DNA of 64,000 nt from Photobacterium sp. JCM 19050. GTDB lineage: Bacteria; Pseudomonadota; Gammaproteobacteria; Enterobacterales; Vibrionaceae. How positions within the stretch are numbered: the stretch's first letter is position 1; each line of letters opens with the position of its first letter. The position numbers were made by a program, and so were the translations under genes. The stretch is taken from positions 62,001 through 126,000 of the forward strand of contig BAXG01000002.1 of NCBI GenBank assembly GCA_001310455.1. Reading direction: 5' to 3'. The notes beneath the pieces were generated by a model. The model was not told the DNA's origin and did not search any database. It saw only the letters and a list, made by a program, of their open reading frames with translations. This document shows positions 27,369-36,477 of the stretch, one piece after another.

Positions 27369-28651
27369 AACAGCAGTCCGGTATGGTTACTTTGCTGGTT
27401 ACCAGTATGTTGTTGGTTGGTGTACTTGTGCTTTCACTCGCTTCTTACAAAAACGCTTATTTTCTGATTAAGCGTGCGAGCAATGACATTTTATCTACTC
27501 AAGCCCATTGGTTGTCAGAAGGAGGGGTAGAGTGCGGTTATACGCAGGTTATGTTAAAGCGCAAAACACCAGATATGACGAGTTCTGATTACTATATCGA
27601 CTCTTGCAACAAGTTGGGCTCCCAAATGGAGGTATTAATATCTGGAGATGATATCTATACTATCACATCAAAAACTGTTGTTGGAAAAAAATCATCAGCC
27701 TCTATCAGTAAGTCGTTTCGCTTTATTGGTGGCGGTGCAAGCAATGGTGTTATTCAATCGACTGCAAATTTACATCTTGACGGAGTGGGAGGTGAGTCAA
27801 CGATAAGCCCACAGCCTGGAGAGTTAGTTAACAATGAATTCAACTGCATTATAGCTAATTTCTCTGGCGATTTAACAATTTCTGGCACCCTGAAAAATGT
27901 GGGCCTCAATGCGGATAAGTTTCATAAAAATCCACCTTATAATAACTTTTATTCTGATCATCCTAATGCAACTTGTAATTCGAATCATCAATCTATCATT
28001 AATAAAGATAAGAAAGATGTTGTGACTGTATATACTGAAGGTGATCTTCAATTCAAAAATGATTTTGTGTTCGATAAAGATTTGGATCCGTTTGAATCAT
28101 TGTTTGGTTATAAAAAGAAAGATTGGATTCAGGTGAAAGAAAAATTCAAGGTGGTGAATAACAGTAACGACTGTCCCGGAGCAATAACTTCCGCATTATC
28201 GCCTGGAGTTAAAACTATTTGGTTCGAGGGAAATTGTGACTTGGGAACGGATCCAAAAACACTTCTAGAATTTAAAAACAAATTGGAGGCGGTAAATGGA
28301 GCTGTTATTGTTATAGAAAATGGAATATTTGGAAGTAGAGTGCCTCAAACTTTAAATGCACTTTTCTATCAGTTTGTAACTCCAGAATCTACTTGGAAAC
28401 CATCTGCTGATATTTGGAATAGTACTTCCTTAAATGGCTTTCTGGGTAATATTACAGACCTTTCCAAACTAGCAACTTATCATGAAGCTGCTTTCCATTC
28501 TTCCGGCGGGTTAGTTTTTGATACACCTGGACTAGATGCAGTCATGAAAGGTAGTTTCAATTTTTCGTTCAATGGGGAAGTAGTGAAATCATCGCTTCCG
28601 CCAACCAGTGGGATTCCACGCTGGATAGAGGGCTCATGGCATGACTTCTAA
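27365..28651 (+). CDS. pilX: Minor pilin PilX-like protein
   Basis: 428 residues starting at ATG 27365 (ATGA overlap with pilW). The N-terminus MKQQSGMVTLLVTSMLLVGV is a non-canonical prepilin: Gly then MVTLL without the Glu5 signature, as in PilX and GspK-like proteins. The body is long and AT-rich, with frequent Asn and Lys, unlike the neighbouring core genes, and has no recognised domain. It may be a tip adhesin-like minor pilin that varies between strains. Confidence 0.7.
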   Translation: MKQQSGMVTLLVTSMLLVGVLVLSLASYKNAYFLIKRASNDILSTQAHWLSEGGVECGYTQVMLKRKTPDMTSSDYYIDSCNKLGSQMEVLISGDDIYTITSKTVVGKKSSASISKSFRFIGGGASNGVIQSTANLHLDGVGGESTISPQPGELVNNEFNCIIANFSGDLTISGTLKNVGLNADKFHKNPPYNNFYSDHPNATCNSNHQSIINKDKKDVVTVYTEGDLQFKNDFVFDKDLDPFESLFGYKKKDWIQVKEKFKVVNNSNDCPGAITSALSPGVKTIWFEGNCDLGTDPKTLLEFKNKLEAVNGAVIVIENGIFGSRVPQTLNALFYQFVTPESTWKPSADIWNSTSLNGFLGNITDLSKLATYHEAAFHSSGGLVFDTPGLDAVMKGSFNFSFNGEVVKSSLPPTSGIPRWIEGSWHDF

Positions 28652-29096
28652 TCAAAAAGGCTTCAGTCTGATAGAGGTTATGATTGCCATTGTTGTGCTG
28701 GTAGTGGGAGTTATCGGATTAGTTCGTTTGCAGAGCTACTTTGATAAAGAGTCTGAATATGCCATTGCAGCTACCGAGGCGATGCATATAGCAGAGGCGG
28801 AACTTGAGCGGCTATCAAGGCGAGGTTCAGAGTCTAGTGATTCCTCTGGAGTGGTTCAGCATAAGTTTGATGATATCCACGATGAAACTCGACCTGTGGT
28901 GGGCTCCACATCCGCTCGATTCACATTGGTGAGAACAGTTGAAAACTGGACACCGAAAGATTTCGAACCAACCCTTTCCGATGCCACAGTTGAGGCAAAA
29001 CTGGTCACTGTGAAAGTTTCCTGGCTAAAACGTGATGGTGAGCAAGATAGTATCAGCTTAAAAACCATGATTTCCCGATATAGTGAATTTGAATGA
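28641..29096 (+). CDS. pilV: Minor pilin PilV
   Basis: 151 residues, with leader MTSNQKG before FSLIEVMIAIVVLVVGVIGL. It has the PilV pattern QSYFDKESEYAIAATEAMHI. Last gene of the operon; overlaps pilX by 11 bases. Part of the initiation complex of the type IV pilus. Confidence 0.82.
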   Translation: MTSNQKGFSLIEVMIAIVVLVVGVIGLVRLQSYFDKESEYAIAATEAMHIAEAELERLSRRGSESSDSSGVVQHKFDDIHDETRPVVGSTSARFTLVRTVENWTPKDFEPTLSDATVEAKLVTVKVSWLKRDGEQDSISLKTMISRYSEFE

Positions 29097-29260
29097 ATTT
29101 TTAATTTCATAATTATCAATAGGTTAATTCCAATTGATGTGAAAACAGAAAAAACACCATGTTTTTATGTTGACTCACATTTCAAAATCATTATTATACG
29201 CCGCGTCCAGCAGGGAAAAGCAGCTAAAGGGTTGCTTAATCAATCCCTTGCGACCTCAGC

Positions 29261-29336
29261 GTCCCGTTCGTCTAGAGGCCTAGGACACCGCCCTTTCACG
29301 GCGGTAACAGGGGTTCGACTCCCCTACGGGACGCCA
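29261..29336 (+). tRNA. tRNA-Glu (TTC)
   Basis: GTCCCGTTCGTCTAGAGGCC begins a 76-nt cloverleaf with anticodon TTC in CCCTTTCACGG, T loop GGTTCGACT, acceptor stem GTCCCGT/ACGGGAC, and an encoded CCA. Confidence 0.96.
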
Positions 29337-29351
29337 CTTTAAAATTTGTGT

Positions 29352-29428
29352 GGAGCGGTAGTTCAGTTGGTTAGAATACCGGCCTGTCACGCCGGGGGTC
29401 GCGGGTTCGAGTCCCGTCCGCTCCGCCA
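29352..29428 (+). tRNA. tRNA-Asp (GTC)
   Basis: GGAGCGGTAGTTCAGTTGGT begins a 77-nt cloverleaf with anticodon GTC in GCCTGTCACGC, T arm GGGTTCGAGTCC, acceptor GGAGCGG/CCGCTCC and encoded CCA. It forms an operon with tRNA-Glu. Confidence 0.96.
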
Positions 29429-29437
29429 CTCATTCCA

Positions 29438-29468
29438 AAAGCCTCGCCAGAAATGACGGGGCTTTTTT
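29438..29468 (+). terminator. Terminator of the tRNA-Glu/Asp operon
   Basis: AAAAGCCTCG-(CCAGAAATGA)-CGGGGCTTTTTT, about ten bases after the tRNA-Asp CCA. Similar hairpins recur after the two decayed copies downstream. Confidence 0.8.
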
Positions 29469-29474
29469 CATTTC

Positions 29475-29700
29475 AGCCGCGACGAGAGCCCTTCGGTCTC
29501 TAGGTCGCAGGCCGGGTGCCGGACCATCGAGTCCATCCGCTCCGCCACTCATTCAGAAACCCAGTCCCTGCGACTGGGTTTCGTCGTTTTAGCAGCTTTA
29601 AATTGGGACTCGTGAGCCTTCGGCTTGAGTCCCGCTTGAGCGCAAGCCCGGCCGTCCGCCACTCATTCCGAAAGCCTCGCTATATTTAGCGGGGCTTTTT
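29475..29700 (+). repeat. Two decayed tRNA-Asp 3' ends with attached terminators
   Basis: After the real tRNA-Asp the module [T-arm + acceptor 3' half + CCACTCATTC + hairpin] recurs twice. At 29526-29580 it reads CATCGAGTCCATCCGCTCCG then CCACTCATTCAG and an AACCCAGTC hairpin. At about 29613-29700 it reads TTGAGTCCCG... then GTCCGCCACTCATTCCG and a GCCTCGC/GCGGGGC hairpin with T6. The 5' halves of the tRNAs are unrecognisable. They look like relics of a once longer tRNA-Asp array. Confidence 0.65.
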
Positions 29701-29888
29701 TCGTTTTACTTCCCCAAAAGCGGCACTGGGAACAAACGGTCCTGGTTCCTGGGAAAAGAAACGGTTACAGCCTCGTCGTCGGATATACACTTTCTACAGA
29801 ACCCAGAACCCAGAACCCAGAACCCAGAACCTGAGTTTCTTTCAATTCCATGCTACCGTTCTCTTATGGGGAATAAGGGAGTCTATGG
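29701..29888. other. mepA leader region
   Basis: It contains the heptanucleotide repeat (29797-29831) and a purine-rich ATAAGGGAGTCT before the mepA start as ribosome binding site. No convincing promoter was singled out. Confidence 0.4.
29797..29831. repeat. Five tandem CAGAACC heptamers (G-quadruplex-capable on minus strand)
   Basis: Five perfect copies of CAGAACC. The complementary strand has four GGG runs spaced by TTCT (29802-29825), which satisfies the G3N4 quadruplex rule. The repeat ends 57 bases before the mepA start. Confidence 0.85.
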
Positions 29889-30707
29889 ATGGCAAAGTGG
29901 CTTGTTTTTATCGGGTTACTGGTGGGAAGCAGCACCGTTGCTGCTAATCCCTGGGAGCAGATTGATGCGCCGATAGCCGGGGTATCGCAGTCTATCGGCA
30001 GTTATGCTAACGGGTGTCTTCAGGGGGCAAAAGCGCTGCCGAAATCCGGGGTTGGGTACCAGGTGTTGAGGCCGGAACGAAAGCGGTTCTACGGGCACCC
30101 GGAGATGGTTTCTTTCCTGACGGAGCTTGGTAATAAAGCCGCGTCGTTGGAGCTGCCAAACTTTCTGGTTGCCGATATTGCCATGCCGGGAGGCGGCAAG
30201 TTTTCATCCGGACATGCCAGCCACCAGACCGGGTTGGATGCAGATATCTGGCTGCGAATGCCAATATCCCTTCTCTCAGATAACGAGCTGGCCAAGCCTT
30301 CCGCCATCAGTGTGGTTCACACCGACTCGTTTACCCTGAACAAAACTAACTGGCGAGAAAGCCAGGGTAACCTCATCCAACTTGCTGCATCCGATGACCG
30401 GGTGGCCCGAATTTTCGTCCATCCTGTGATAAAGAAACAGCTCTGTGATATGGATTGGAAAGAGCGCACGTGGCTACAGAAAGTCCGCCCGTGGTGGGGG
30501 CACCACTATCACTTCCATGTGCGCCTGAAATGCCCTGTGGGCAGTGGGTTGTGCCTTGACCAGCGTGTGCCGCCTGCCGGTGAAGGATGCGGCAGTGAAC
30601 TCTACAGTTGGTGGCCGAAGCCGGAGGATAAAAAGCCGGTAAAAACAACCAAGCCGCCGAAAGAGAAAATCAAACCGGCGGCCTGTCTGGCACTGCTGAA
30701 TGGATAG
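29889..30707 (+). CDS. mepA: Penicillin-insensitive murein endopeptidase MepA
   Basis: 272 residues with an N-terminal signal peptide (WLVFIGLLVGSSTVAA, cleavage near residue 19), so periplasmic. The LAS-type zinc site is complete: SGHASHQTGLDADIW and HYHFHVRLKC. It cleaves D-Ala-meso-diaminopimelate crosslinks in peptidoglycan. Conserved cysteines follow (CPVGSGLCLDQ). The tail is Lys/Pro-rich. It ends two bases before the convergent RpiR gene. Confidence 0.93.
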   Translation: MAKWLVFIGLLVGSSTVAANPWEQIDAPIAGVSQSIGSYANGCLQGAKALPKSGVGYQVLRPERKRFYGHPEMVSFLTELGNKAASLELPNFLVADIAMPGGGKFSSGHASHQTGLDADIWLRMPISLLSDNELAKPSAISVVHTDSFTLNKTNWRESQGNLIQLAASDDRVARIFVHPVIKKQLCDMDWKERTWLQKVRPWWGHHYHFHVRLKCPVGSGLCLDQRVPPAGEGCGSELYSWWPKPEDKKPVKTTKPPKEKIKPAACLALLNG

Positions 30708-30709
30708 GG

Positions 30710-31564
30710 TCAGATAAGCAAAGGAACGGTTACTTCTGCCGTTTCCTGCACTACATCCTTGTATTCCGGGTAGAGCTGGATGAGGGTGTTGATCATCACA
30801 TCAACCAACAGCAGGGCTCCGACTTTTGAGGCAAATGCACCGCCGGTCAACGGGCCTTCCGGGCGGGCGGCAACAAGGATTTCTGATGCAACAGATGCCA
30901 GCGGGCTGTGATTGATATTGGTCAGCAGCACAATAGGCACATCATTTTTGTATGCCTGGGTGACGGCGTGAATCACTTCCTTGGTGGAGCCTGAGCTGGA
31001 TATGGCAAACCACAGATCTTCACTACTGCTGCGTACCGCAGACATGGCCGCAAGGTGTGTGTCTTCAAACATCTGGGTGCGCTTGCCCACGCGCAGCAAA
31101 CGGTAGGACAGATAGCGGCTGACAATACCTGAAGCGCCAACACCGACACAGTTTACGCTGGTGGCTTGGTGTATTCGGTGGCATATACGTTCCACGGCTT
31201 TTTCATCAATCAGCTTGGAGGTGTCTTCCAATGCGGCAATGGCATTCTGTGCGGATACATCGCAAACGCTGCCATCTGTCGGAGCCGGTGCAGTGATGGC
31301 TGACTGGCTGAGGTCAACCGCGAGTGCCATCCTGAAATCAGAATACCCACGATAGCCGAGATCCCTGCAAAGGCGGACAACCGTTGCTTCACTGGTGCGG
31401 GTATTGCGGGCTAGGTCGGTAATGGTCTGGAACTGAACATCCGGCGCATTTTCCATTATATAAGTTGCAACTGTTTTCAGTTTTGGGCTCAAAGGCTCGA
31501 TATTCGAGCGAAGACGAACCATCAGGTTTTTAGGTGAGTTGACCAAAATATCAGTTCCTTGCAT
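30710..31564 (-). CDS. nanR: RpiR-family regulator, likely of sialic-acid genes
   Basis: 284 residues. N-terminal HTH_6 domain (1-80) with FQTITDLARNTRTSEATVVR, then a SIS sugar-phosphate-binding domain (about 125-255) with NCVGVGASGIVSRYLSYRLL and ISSSGSTKEVIHA. RpiR-type NanR in Vibrio represses sialic-acid uptake and catabolism and is relieved by N-acetylmannosamine-6-phosphate, the substrate of NanE encoded nearby. It lies downstream of siaM on the same strand. The symbol rests on context; an exact operator was not found. Confidence 0.75.
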   Translation of the reverse strand: MQGTDILVNSPKNLMVRLRSNIEPLSPKLKTVATYIMENAPDVQFQTITDLARNTRTSEATVVRLCRDLGYRGYSDFRMALAVDLSQSAITAPAPTDGSVCDVSAQNAIAALEDTSKLIDEKAVERICHRIHQATSVNCVGVGASGIVSRYLSYRLLRVGKRTQMFEDTHLAAMSAVRSSSEDLWFAISSSGSTKEVIHAVTQAYKNDVPIVLLTNINHSPLASVASEILVAARPEGPLTGGAFASKVGALLLVDVMINTLIQLYPEYKDVVQETAEVTVPLLI

Positions 31565-31649
31565 GGGTTCATTACCGGATTTTAACGCTATCAGAAAAGA
31601 ATCGTGAAGAACACTTTAACCCTATGTATGTGAAATGATTCCGGTTCGA

Positions 31650-31679
31650 TCCCCTGCAGCCATCTGGCTACAGGGGATC
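31650..31679. terminator. Hairpin after siaM
   Basis: ATCCCCTG-AGCC-ATCT-GGCT-CAGGGGAT imperfect stem directly after siaM on the minus strand. There is no T run, so it is a possible processing or attenuation hairpin rather than a classical terminator. Confidence 0.5.
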
Positions 31680-31685
31680 CGGGGT

Positions 31686-32969
31686 TTAGCTTCCGTAACC
31701 CAGCATCAGCTGAGGCAGGAACAGGGTGAACTGAGGGAAGATGGCAATCAGTGCCAGTACGATGAAAAGTGGTACCAGCAGTGGCAGTATGCCTCGGGTA
31801 AGCACGTGGAACGGAATGTCGCCTACTTTGGATACCACATAGAGCGCCATGCCCATCGGTGGTGTCAGGATGCCAATCATCAGGTTAAGGATTGCCATCA
31901 CTCCGAAATGGACCGGGTCAATCCCCACAGCGGTAGCTACCGGCACAAGGAAAGGTACCAGCATCAGAAGCAGCGCGAGGGATTCAATAAAGGTTCCCAG
32001 GAACAGCAGCAACAGGTTAATCAGGAGCAGCAGTATCAGCGGGTTGTCGCTGATTGCCAGGAAGTATTCTGCCATCAGTTGCGGCAACTGCTCACGGGCG
32101 ACAATCCAGCCAAAGACCGTAACACCGATAACCATCAGGGCAACCACTGCGGTGGTGTTTACTGTCTCTCTCAGGATGTGGACAAAACCTGTGAGGGTCA
32201 GTGACTTGTAAACCACGGTACCGAGGAAGAGGGCGTAAAGTGAAGATACAACCGCTGCTTCTGTCGGGGTGAACTTGCCGGAGAAAATACCGCCGATAAT
32301 GATGACCGGGGTCAGCAAAGACAGGAAGGCTTCTTTGAAGGATTTGAGGCGGTCGCTGCGGGAGGCTTTCGGCAGTGTCATGTAACCCCGCTTTTTACAG
32401 ATGAAGTAGCTCATCACCATCAATGCTATACAGCACATAACGCCCGGAATTGCACCCGCCAGGAACAGGGCTCCGATAGAGGTATTCGATACCACTCCGT
32501 AAATAACCAGAGGAACCGAAGGTGGAACCAGCGGGCCGATGATACAGGATGCGGCAGTCAGGCCACCGGCAAAATCGTCGTGGTATTTGGCATCGCGCAT
32601 GGATTTAATTTCCAGCTGGCCAAGGCCACCGGCATCAGCCAATGCAGAGCCGGACATACCGGAGAACAGCAGGCTGGCGAGGATATTAACGTGGCCGAGG
32701 CTGCCGGTAACGTGTCCAACCATCGATTTGGCAAAGTTGAAAATACGCTCGGTGATGCCGGCGCTGTTCATCAGGTGGCCGGTCAGGACAAAGAAAGGTA
32801 CCGCCAACAGGGTAAAGTTATTGATGCCGCCGAGCATCTGTTGGGCCGCAAAATTAATACCGGTGCTCTGGGTGAAAACCAGAAAGACCAGCGCGATAAA
32901 AATCAGGGAAAAACCGACCGGCATACCCGCGAACAGCAGGCCCAGCCAGCCAAAAATGGAAGCGGCCAT
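31686..32969 (-). CDS. siaM: Sialic-acid TRAP transporter large permease SiaM
   Basis: 427 residues with about twelve hydrophobic segments and the DctM pattern (AGMPVGFSLIFIALVF, MSGSALADAGGLGQLEIKSM, IGPLVPPSVPLVIYG). It is the sodium-driven membrane channel partner of SiaP and SiaQ. It is a separate gene from siaQ, as in V. cholerae, rather than the fused SiaQM of Haemophilus. Intact. Confidence 0.88.
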   Translation of the reverse strand: MAASIFGWLGLLFAGMPVGFSLIFIALVFLVFTQSTGINFAAQQMLGGINNFTLLAVPFFVLTGHLMNSAGITERIFNFAKSMVGHVTGSLGHVNILASLLFSGMSGSALADAGGLGQLEIKSMRDAKYHDDFAGGLTAASCIIGPLVPPSVPLVIYGVVSNTSIGALFLAGAIPGVMCCIALMVMSYFICKKRGYMTLPKASRSDRLKSFKEAFLSLLTPVIIIGGIFSGKFTPTEAAVVSSLYALFLGTVVYKSLTLTGFVHILRETVNTTAVVALMVIGVTVFGWIVAREQLPQLMAEYFLAISDNPLILLLLINLLLLFLGTFIESLALLLMLVPFLVPVATAVGIDPVHFGVMAILNLMIGILTPPMGMALYVVSKVGDIPFHVLTRGILPLLVPLFIVLALIAIFPQFTLFLPQLMLGYGS

Positions 32970-32971
32970 GA

Positions 32972-33493
32972 TTAACTCCTTTCTCCAGCCAGGGCTTGTT
33001 GTTCTTCAAATTCCGGTTTTGGCAGCGTACCTGTGCGATAGGCATTAAGCAGGTACCACATTCTTTCGGTCTGGCGAAGCACCATGAAACAACCACCGAT
33101 GACCAGGCTGTAGTTCATCCATTTGCTGGAAATGCCAAGGGTGATAAGCTCAAAAAAAGGCTGTACGCTGAACGTGCTGGTAGCGAGGTAAATCATGGCA
33201 AACATGGAAACCAGTACTGCGATTTCCAGGGTGAACATCAGTACGAAACGGGGAAGCTCTGGCAGTTTGTCTGCAAAGAAAGTGATCTTTACGTGAGAGT
33301 CTCGTTTAACAGCAATGGCACAGCCGATTAGGGCCATATGCATAAAGAGCACGCTGGCAAGTTCTTCACTCCACAGAGAAGGCGAGTTGAGAATCCAGCG
33401 GGAGGAGATCTGCCAGGTAAGAACGGCCAACAGGGAAGCCATCAGCGGGACGGTGATGATCTCTTCCAGGTTGTCATAGATTTTGCGTAGCAT
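32972..33493 (-). CDS. siaQ: Sialic-acid TRAP transporter small permease SiaQ
   Basis: About 173 residues. The start at ATG 33493 (MLRKIYDNLEEIITVPLMAS) is chosen because the upstream codons (from 33526) are not family-like. Four transmembrane segments, including SLWSEELASVLFMHMALIGC, a hallmark of DctQ proteins. Its stop is two bases from the siaM start. Partner of SiaM in the membrane complex. Confidence 0.85.
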   Translation of the reverse strand: MLRKIYDNLEEIITVPLMASLLAVLTWQISSRWILNSPSLWSEELASVLFMHMALIGCAIAVKRDSHVKITFFADKLPELPRFVLMFTLEIAVLVSMFAMIYLATSTFSVQPFFELITLGISSKWMNYSLVIGGCFMVLRQTERMWYLLNAYRTGTLPKPEFEEQQALAGERS

Positions 33494-33547
33494 CCTTGGC
33501 TCCTTGTGAGGGCCCGGAGGCCTCATGTCGGGATAGAGAGAGGTGGT

Positions 33548-34512
33548 TTACATGGTCGCGAGTTTGTTAACCAGTTTCTGGCCGATCTTCTTGTCGAACT
33601 GGTCATACAGAGGCTGCATGGCCTGACGGAAAGGCTCCAGATCCGGATAAGTAACGTTGACGCCTTCCTCCTTAAAGAAAGTGATCAACTCTTCTTCCTG
33701 CTTCTTCACGGAAGCGGTATGGGCTGCACCTGCCTTAGCTACCGCTTGCTCGATAACAGCCTTTTGCTCATCGTTGAGTTTTTGCCAGGTCATCTCGGAC
33801 ATCAGCACAATCTGGTCATTCACGATGTGGTTGGTAATTGCCAGGTTGGCCTGCACTTCATAGAACTTCATGGTATTGATGGCTGGAAGTGGGTTTTCCT
33901 GGCCGTCTACCGCATTGGTTTGCAGCGCCAGGTAGACTTCAGAGAACGCCATCGGGGTTGGTGCTGCGCCGGAGAGCTTGGCGTATTCGAGGTTTGGTTT
34001 GGCGTTCGGCACGCGCAGTTTCAGGCCTTTGAAGTCATCCTTGTTGTTCAGAGGGCGGTTGGAGGTTGTCTGCCGGGTGCCGTTGTACCAGGTATCCAGG
34101 CGCGCCAGCTGAAGTTCTGCAGCATCTCTTTCTGAATGTCCTGGCCGAACTCGGAATCAAAAATACGGCGGATGTGTTCGTAGTCTTTTACCACATAAGG
34201 CAGGGCTACCGCTTCTGCTCGCGGGATCCACAGGCCGATACGGCCAAACTCAGCGTAGGTGATATCCAGGTCGCCCATGGAAAGCTGTTGCATCATGGCG
34301 CGGTCATCACCCAGTTGTGCGCTTGGGTAAAGCGCCAGTTTCATCTCGCCGTTACTCAACTCTTCAATGGTGTCCGCCAGAATCGTTGCCGAGTTGTATT
34401 CAACCGATCCTACTGCCGCTTGCATGCCCATTTTTAACGTCATTTCTGCTTGAGCGCCGGCAGCAAAACCCACGGTCAGGAGCGCGACGGTGATGGCATT
34501 CAATCTTTTCAT
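33548..34512 (-). CDS. siaP: Sialic-acid-binding periplasmic protein SiaP
   Basis: Starts MKRLNAITVALLTVGFAAGA with a signal peptide cleaved after AQA. One base is missing near 34117 (TTCAGC should be TTCCAGC, giving NFQLARLDTWYNGTRQTTSN). The restored sequence has YNGTRQTTSNRPLNN, KGLKLRVPN and MAFSEVYLALQTNAVDGQEN. As I remember Haemophilus SiaP these match almost word for word, including the Arg that binds the sialate carboxylate (LRVPNA). About 321 residues. It is transcribed first in siaPQM-nanR, divergent from nanE. Confidence 0.92.
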
Positions 34513-34756
34513 AGCGTTTCCCTTTGCTTTTTTTGGTGTGGTTATTGGAATAAAAATTTTTTTCAAAAGAAATGAAAATATTCTTTGAGCTTGATTATTC
34601 TTTCTGACAAGATGGATTTCAAATTGGACATTCCCGATTTGTGATCCTGAACAGAAAACGTACTCCGGTCTGAAAAAACCGATACGGATATATTCTTCAA
34701 AGCATTATTTCCAAAGGATTTATAGTTATTTCTTATGAATTCCTCAGGAAGAAGGG
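34513..34756. promoter_or_regulatory. Divergent siaP / nanE control region
   Basis: 244 AT-rich bases between divergent operons. TATTCTT occurs three times (near 34580, 34599 and 34693) and could be half-sites for the RpiR regulator, though spacing is irregular. A half CRP-like TTGTGA occurs near 34638. AGGAAGAAGGG before ATG 34757 is the nanE ribosome binding site. Confidence 0.4.
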
Positions 34757-35473
34757 ATGATTGAAATGAAAGAAAATAGACAGCTTGAAGCTCTGAAAGA
34801 ATGCCTAAAAAATAAAACAGTTGTTTCTATCCAACCGGTGGAAGGCAGCCCGCTCGACAATACGGAAATCATTGTTGCGATGGCCGTTGCCGCAGAGCAG
34901 GCCGGTGCGCCTGCATTGCGCATACAGGGGGTGAAAAATGTTGCTGCTGTGGCAAAGGCAGTCAGCATTCCTGTTATCGGAATTGTGAAACGGGATTTGG
35001 CTGACAGCCCGGTTCGGATCACTGCCTATGTACGTGATGTTCAGGATCTCGCCAATGCGGGTGCAACTATCATTGCCTTTGACGCGACGGACCGAATCCG
35101 CCCGGAACCCCGGGAGTTTCTGGTAGAGGCAATCCGCTCATCCGGCTGCCTGGCAATGGCTGATTGCTCCTGCTTTGAAGACGGTGAGTGGTCACATGCC
35201 CACAGTGTCGAATTTATCGGTACCACGCTTTCAGGATATGTCGGTGGAGATGTGCCGGAAAACCCCGATTTTGAACTTATCACCCGTTTTGTGCAGGCCG
35301 GATTCCTTACCATGGCCGAGGGACGTTTTAATACGCCGGAACTGGCTGCCGAGGCAATTCGCCATGGGGCGCTGGCGGTGACAGTGGGCTCCGCGATTAC
35401 CCGGCTTGAACATGTGACAGAGTGGTTTAATTCCGCGACCATACAGGCCGGGTGCAGTGAGGCACTGGCGTAA
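34757..35473 (+). CDS. nanE: N-acetylmannosamine-6-phosphate 2-epimerase NanE
   Basis: 238 residues, TIM-barrel fold. [20 protein letters not shown], the IGIVKRD strand with catalytic Lys and VTVGSAITR phosphate-binding end are typical of NanE. It converts ManNAc-6-phosphate to GlcNAc-6-phosphate in sialic-acid catabolism, after NanA and NanK, neither of which is present in this window. Start ATG 34757; ATG 34766 is a near alternative. Confidence 0.92.
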   Translation: MIEMKENRQLEALKECLKNKTVVSIQPVEGSPLDNTEIIVAMAVAAEQAGAPALRIQGVKNVAAVAKAVSIPVIGIVKRDLADSPVRITAYVRDVQDLANAGATIIAFDATDRIRPEPREFLVEAIRSSGCLAMADCSCFEDGEWSHAHSVEFIGTTLSGYVGGDVPENPDFELITRFVQAGFLTMAEGRFNTPELAAEAIRHGALAVTVGSAITRLEHVTEWFNSATIQAGCSEALA

Positions 35474-35522
35474 CATCCCTGAACAATTTAACCAGTGAAT
35501 CTACCGCAACAGGAAACAAGGG

Positions 35523-36359
35523 ATGAAAGAACAGATCAGGCAGTATGTTGTGTCGGCATCGGGGTCCGGGGAAGCCCTTAACCTTTTTGAGCTTTATTCC
35601 CGGCTTTCAACAAAGCCGTCTTCTGTCTATGTATTTGTGGATGCGTTACTCGAAGCTATTGCAGGGTCTCCTTTTGATTCTCAGTCCGGGCTGATTTTAC
35701 GTCAGGCTGATGGGATTCTCGCTTCCCTGGGGGATCTCCCTGATTCTGAAAAAATCGTGGCGTTGGGTAAAAGTCTCAGCATTAACCAGACCGGGCACAG
35801 CTTCGGGCGTTACCTCCACTGCCTGTCATGCCATGAAACATTTGGGACGGATGCTGATGTGGTGATGTTTGGCGACTCGATTACCGAATGGGCACCCTGG
35901 CATGAAATCCTGTCCGGCTGCCGGGTGGTAAACCGCGGCATTGCCGGAGATACCACTAAAGGGATGTTGCTCCGGGCACACACGGTTAATCAGGTAAACC
36001 CGGATACTGTGTTTGTAATGGCCGGCATTAACGATTTGTCGCAAGGCATGGAATTAAACGAAGTTATGGTCAACTACCGGAAGCTTGTCGACGGCTGGCT
36101 ACAAGCCGGTATAGCGGTAGTCGTGCAATCGACGCTTTATGTCGGGGCAAGTATTGATTGGCTGAACCCGAAAGTGACCGAATTAAACCAAGAGCTTCAG
36201 GCCATGTGTACCGAGAAGGGCTGCCGTTACATAGACTTGACCCAAACACTTTGCCCTGATGGCGTTCTTTCAACCCAATTCAGTACGGATGACTTACACC
36301 TCAATGGTGCTGCATATGTTGCGTGGGGAGAGGTGATAGGGGAAATGATTGGGGTGTGA
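35523..36359 (+). CDS. SGNH/GDSL-type esterase, possibly a sialate O-acetylesterase
   Basis: 278 residues. The SGNH catalytic blocks are all seen: VVMFGDSITEW (Ser), VNRGIAGDTT (Gly), VFVMAGINDLS (Asn) and STDDLHLNGAAY (Asp-x-x-His). A helical N-terminal extension of about 110 residues precedes them, including CHETFGTDAD. There is no signal peptide, so it is cytoplasmic. It follows nanE by 49 bases with its own AGGAAACAAGG site. Context suggests removal of O-acetyl groups from imported sialic acids; the substrate is inferred. Confidence 0.75.
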   Translation: MKEQIRQYVVSASGSGEALNLFELYSRLSTKPSSVYVFVDALLEAIAGSPFDSQSGLILRQADGILASLGDLPDSEKIVALGKSLSINQTGHSFGRYLHCLSCHETFGTDADVVMFGDSITEWAPWHEILSGCRVVNRGIAGDTTKGMLLRAHTVNQVNPDTVFVMAGINDLSQGMELNEVMVNYRKLVDGWLQAGIAVVVQSTLYVGASIDWLNPKVTELNQELQAMCTEKGCRYIDLTQTLCPDGVLSTQFSTDDLHLNGAAYVAWGEVIGEMIGV

Positions 36360-36477
36360 TGGACAGAAACACGTAACGAGTTATGAGTGGCGAGATAAAG
36401 TACAAGATCCGAAGCTGAGATACGAGGCTTTGATTTTGGCTCACCACTCTGATCTCACTGCCGACAGCAAGATTCAG

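Noticed and set aside
29797..29831. Possible CRISPR array
   Set aside because: The seven-base units are contiguous with no spacers, and no cas genes occur in the window.
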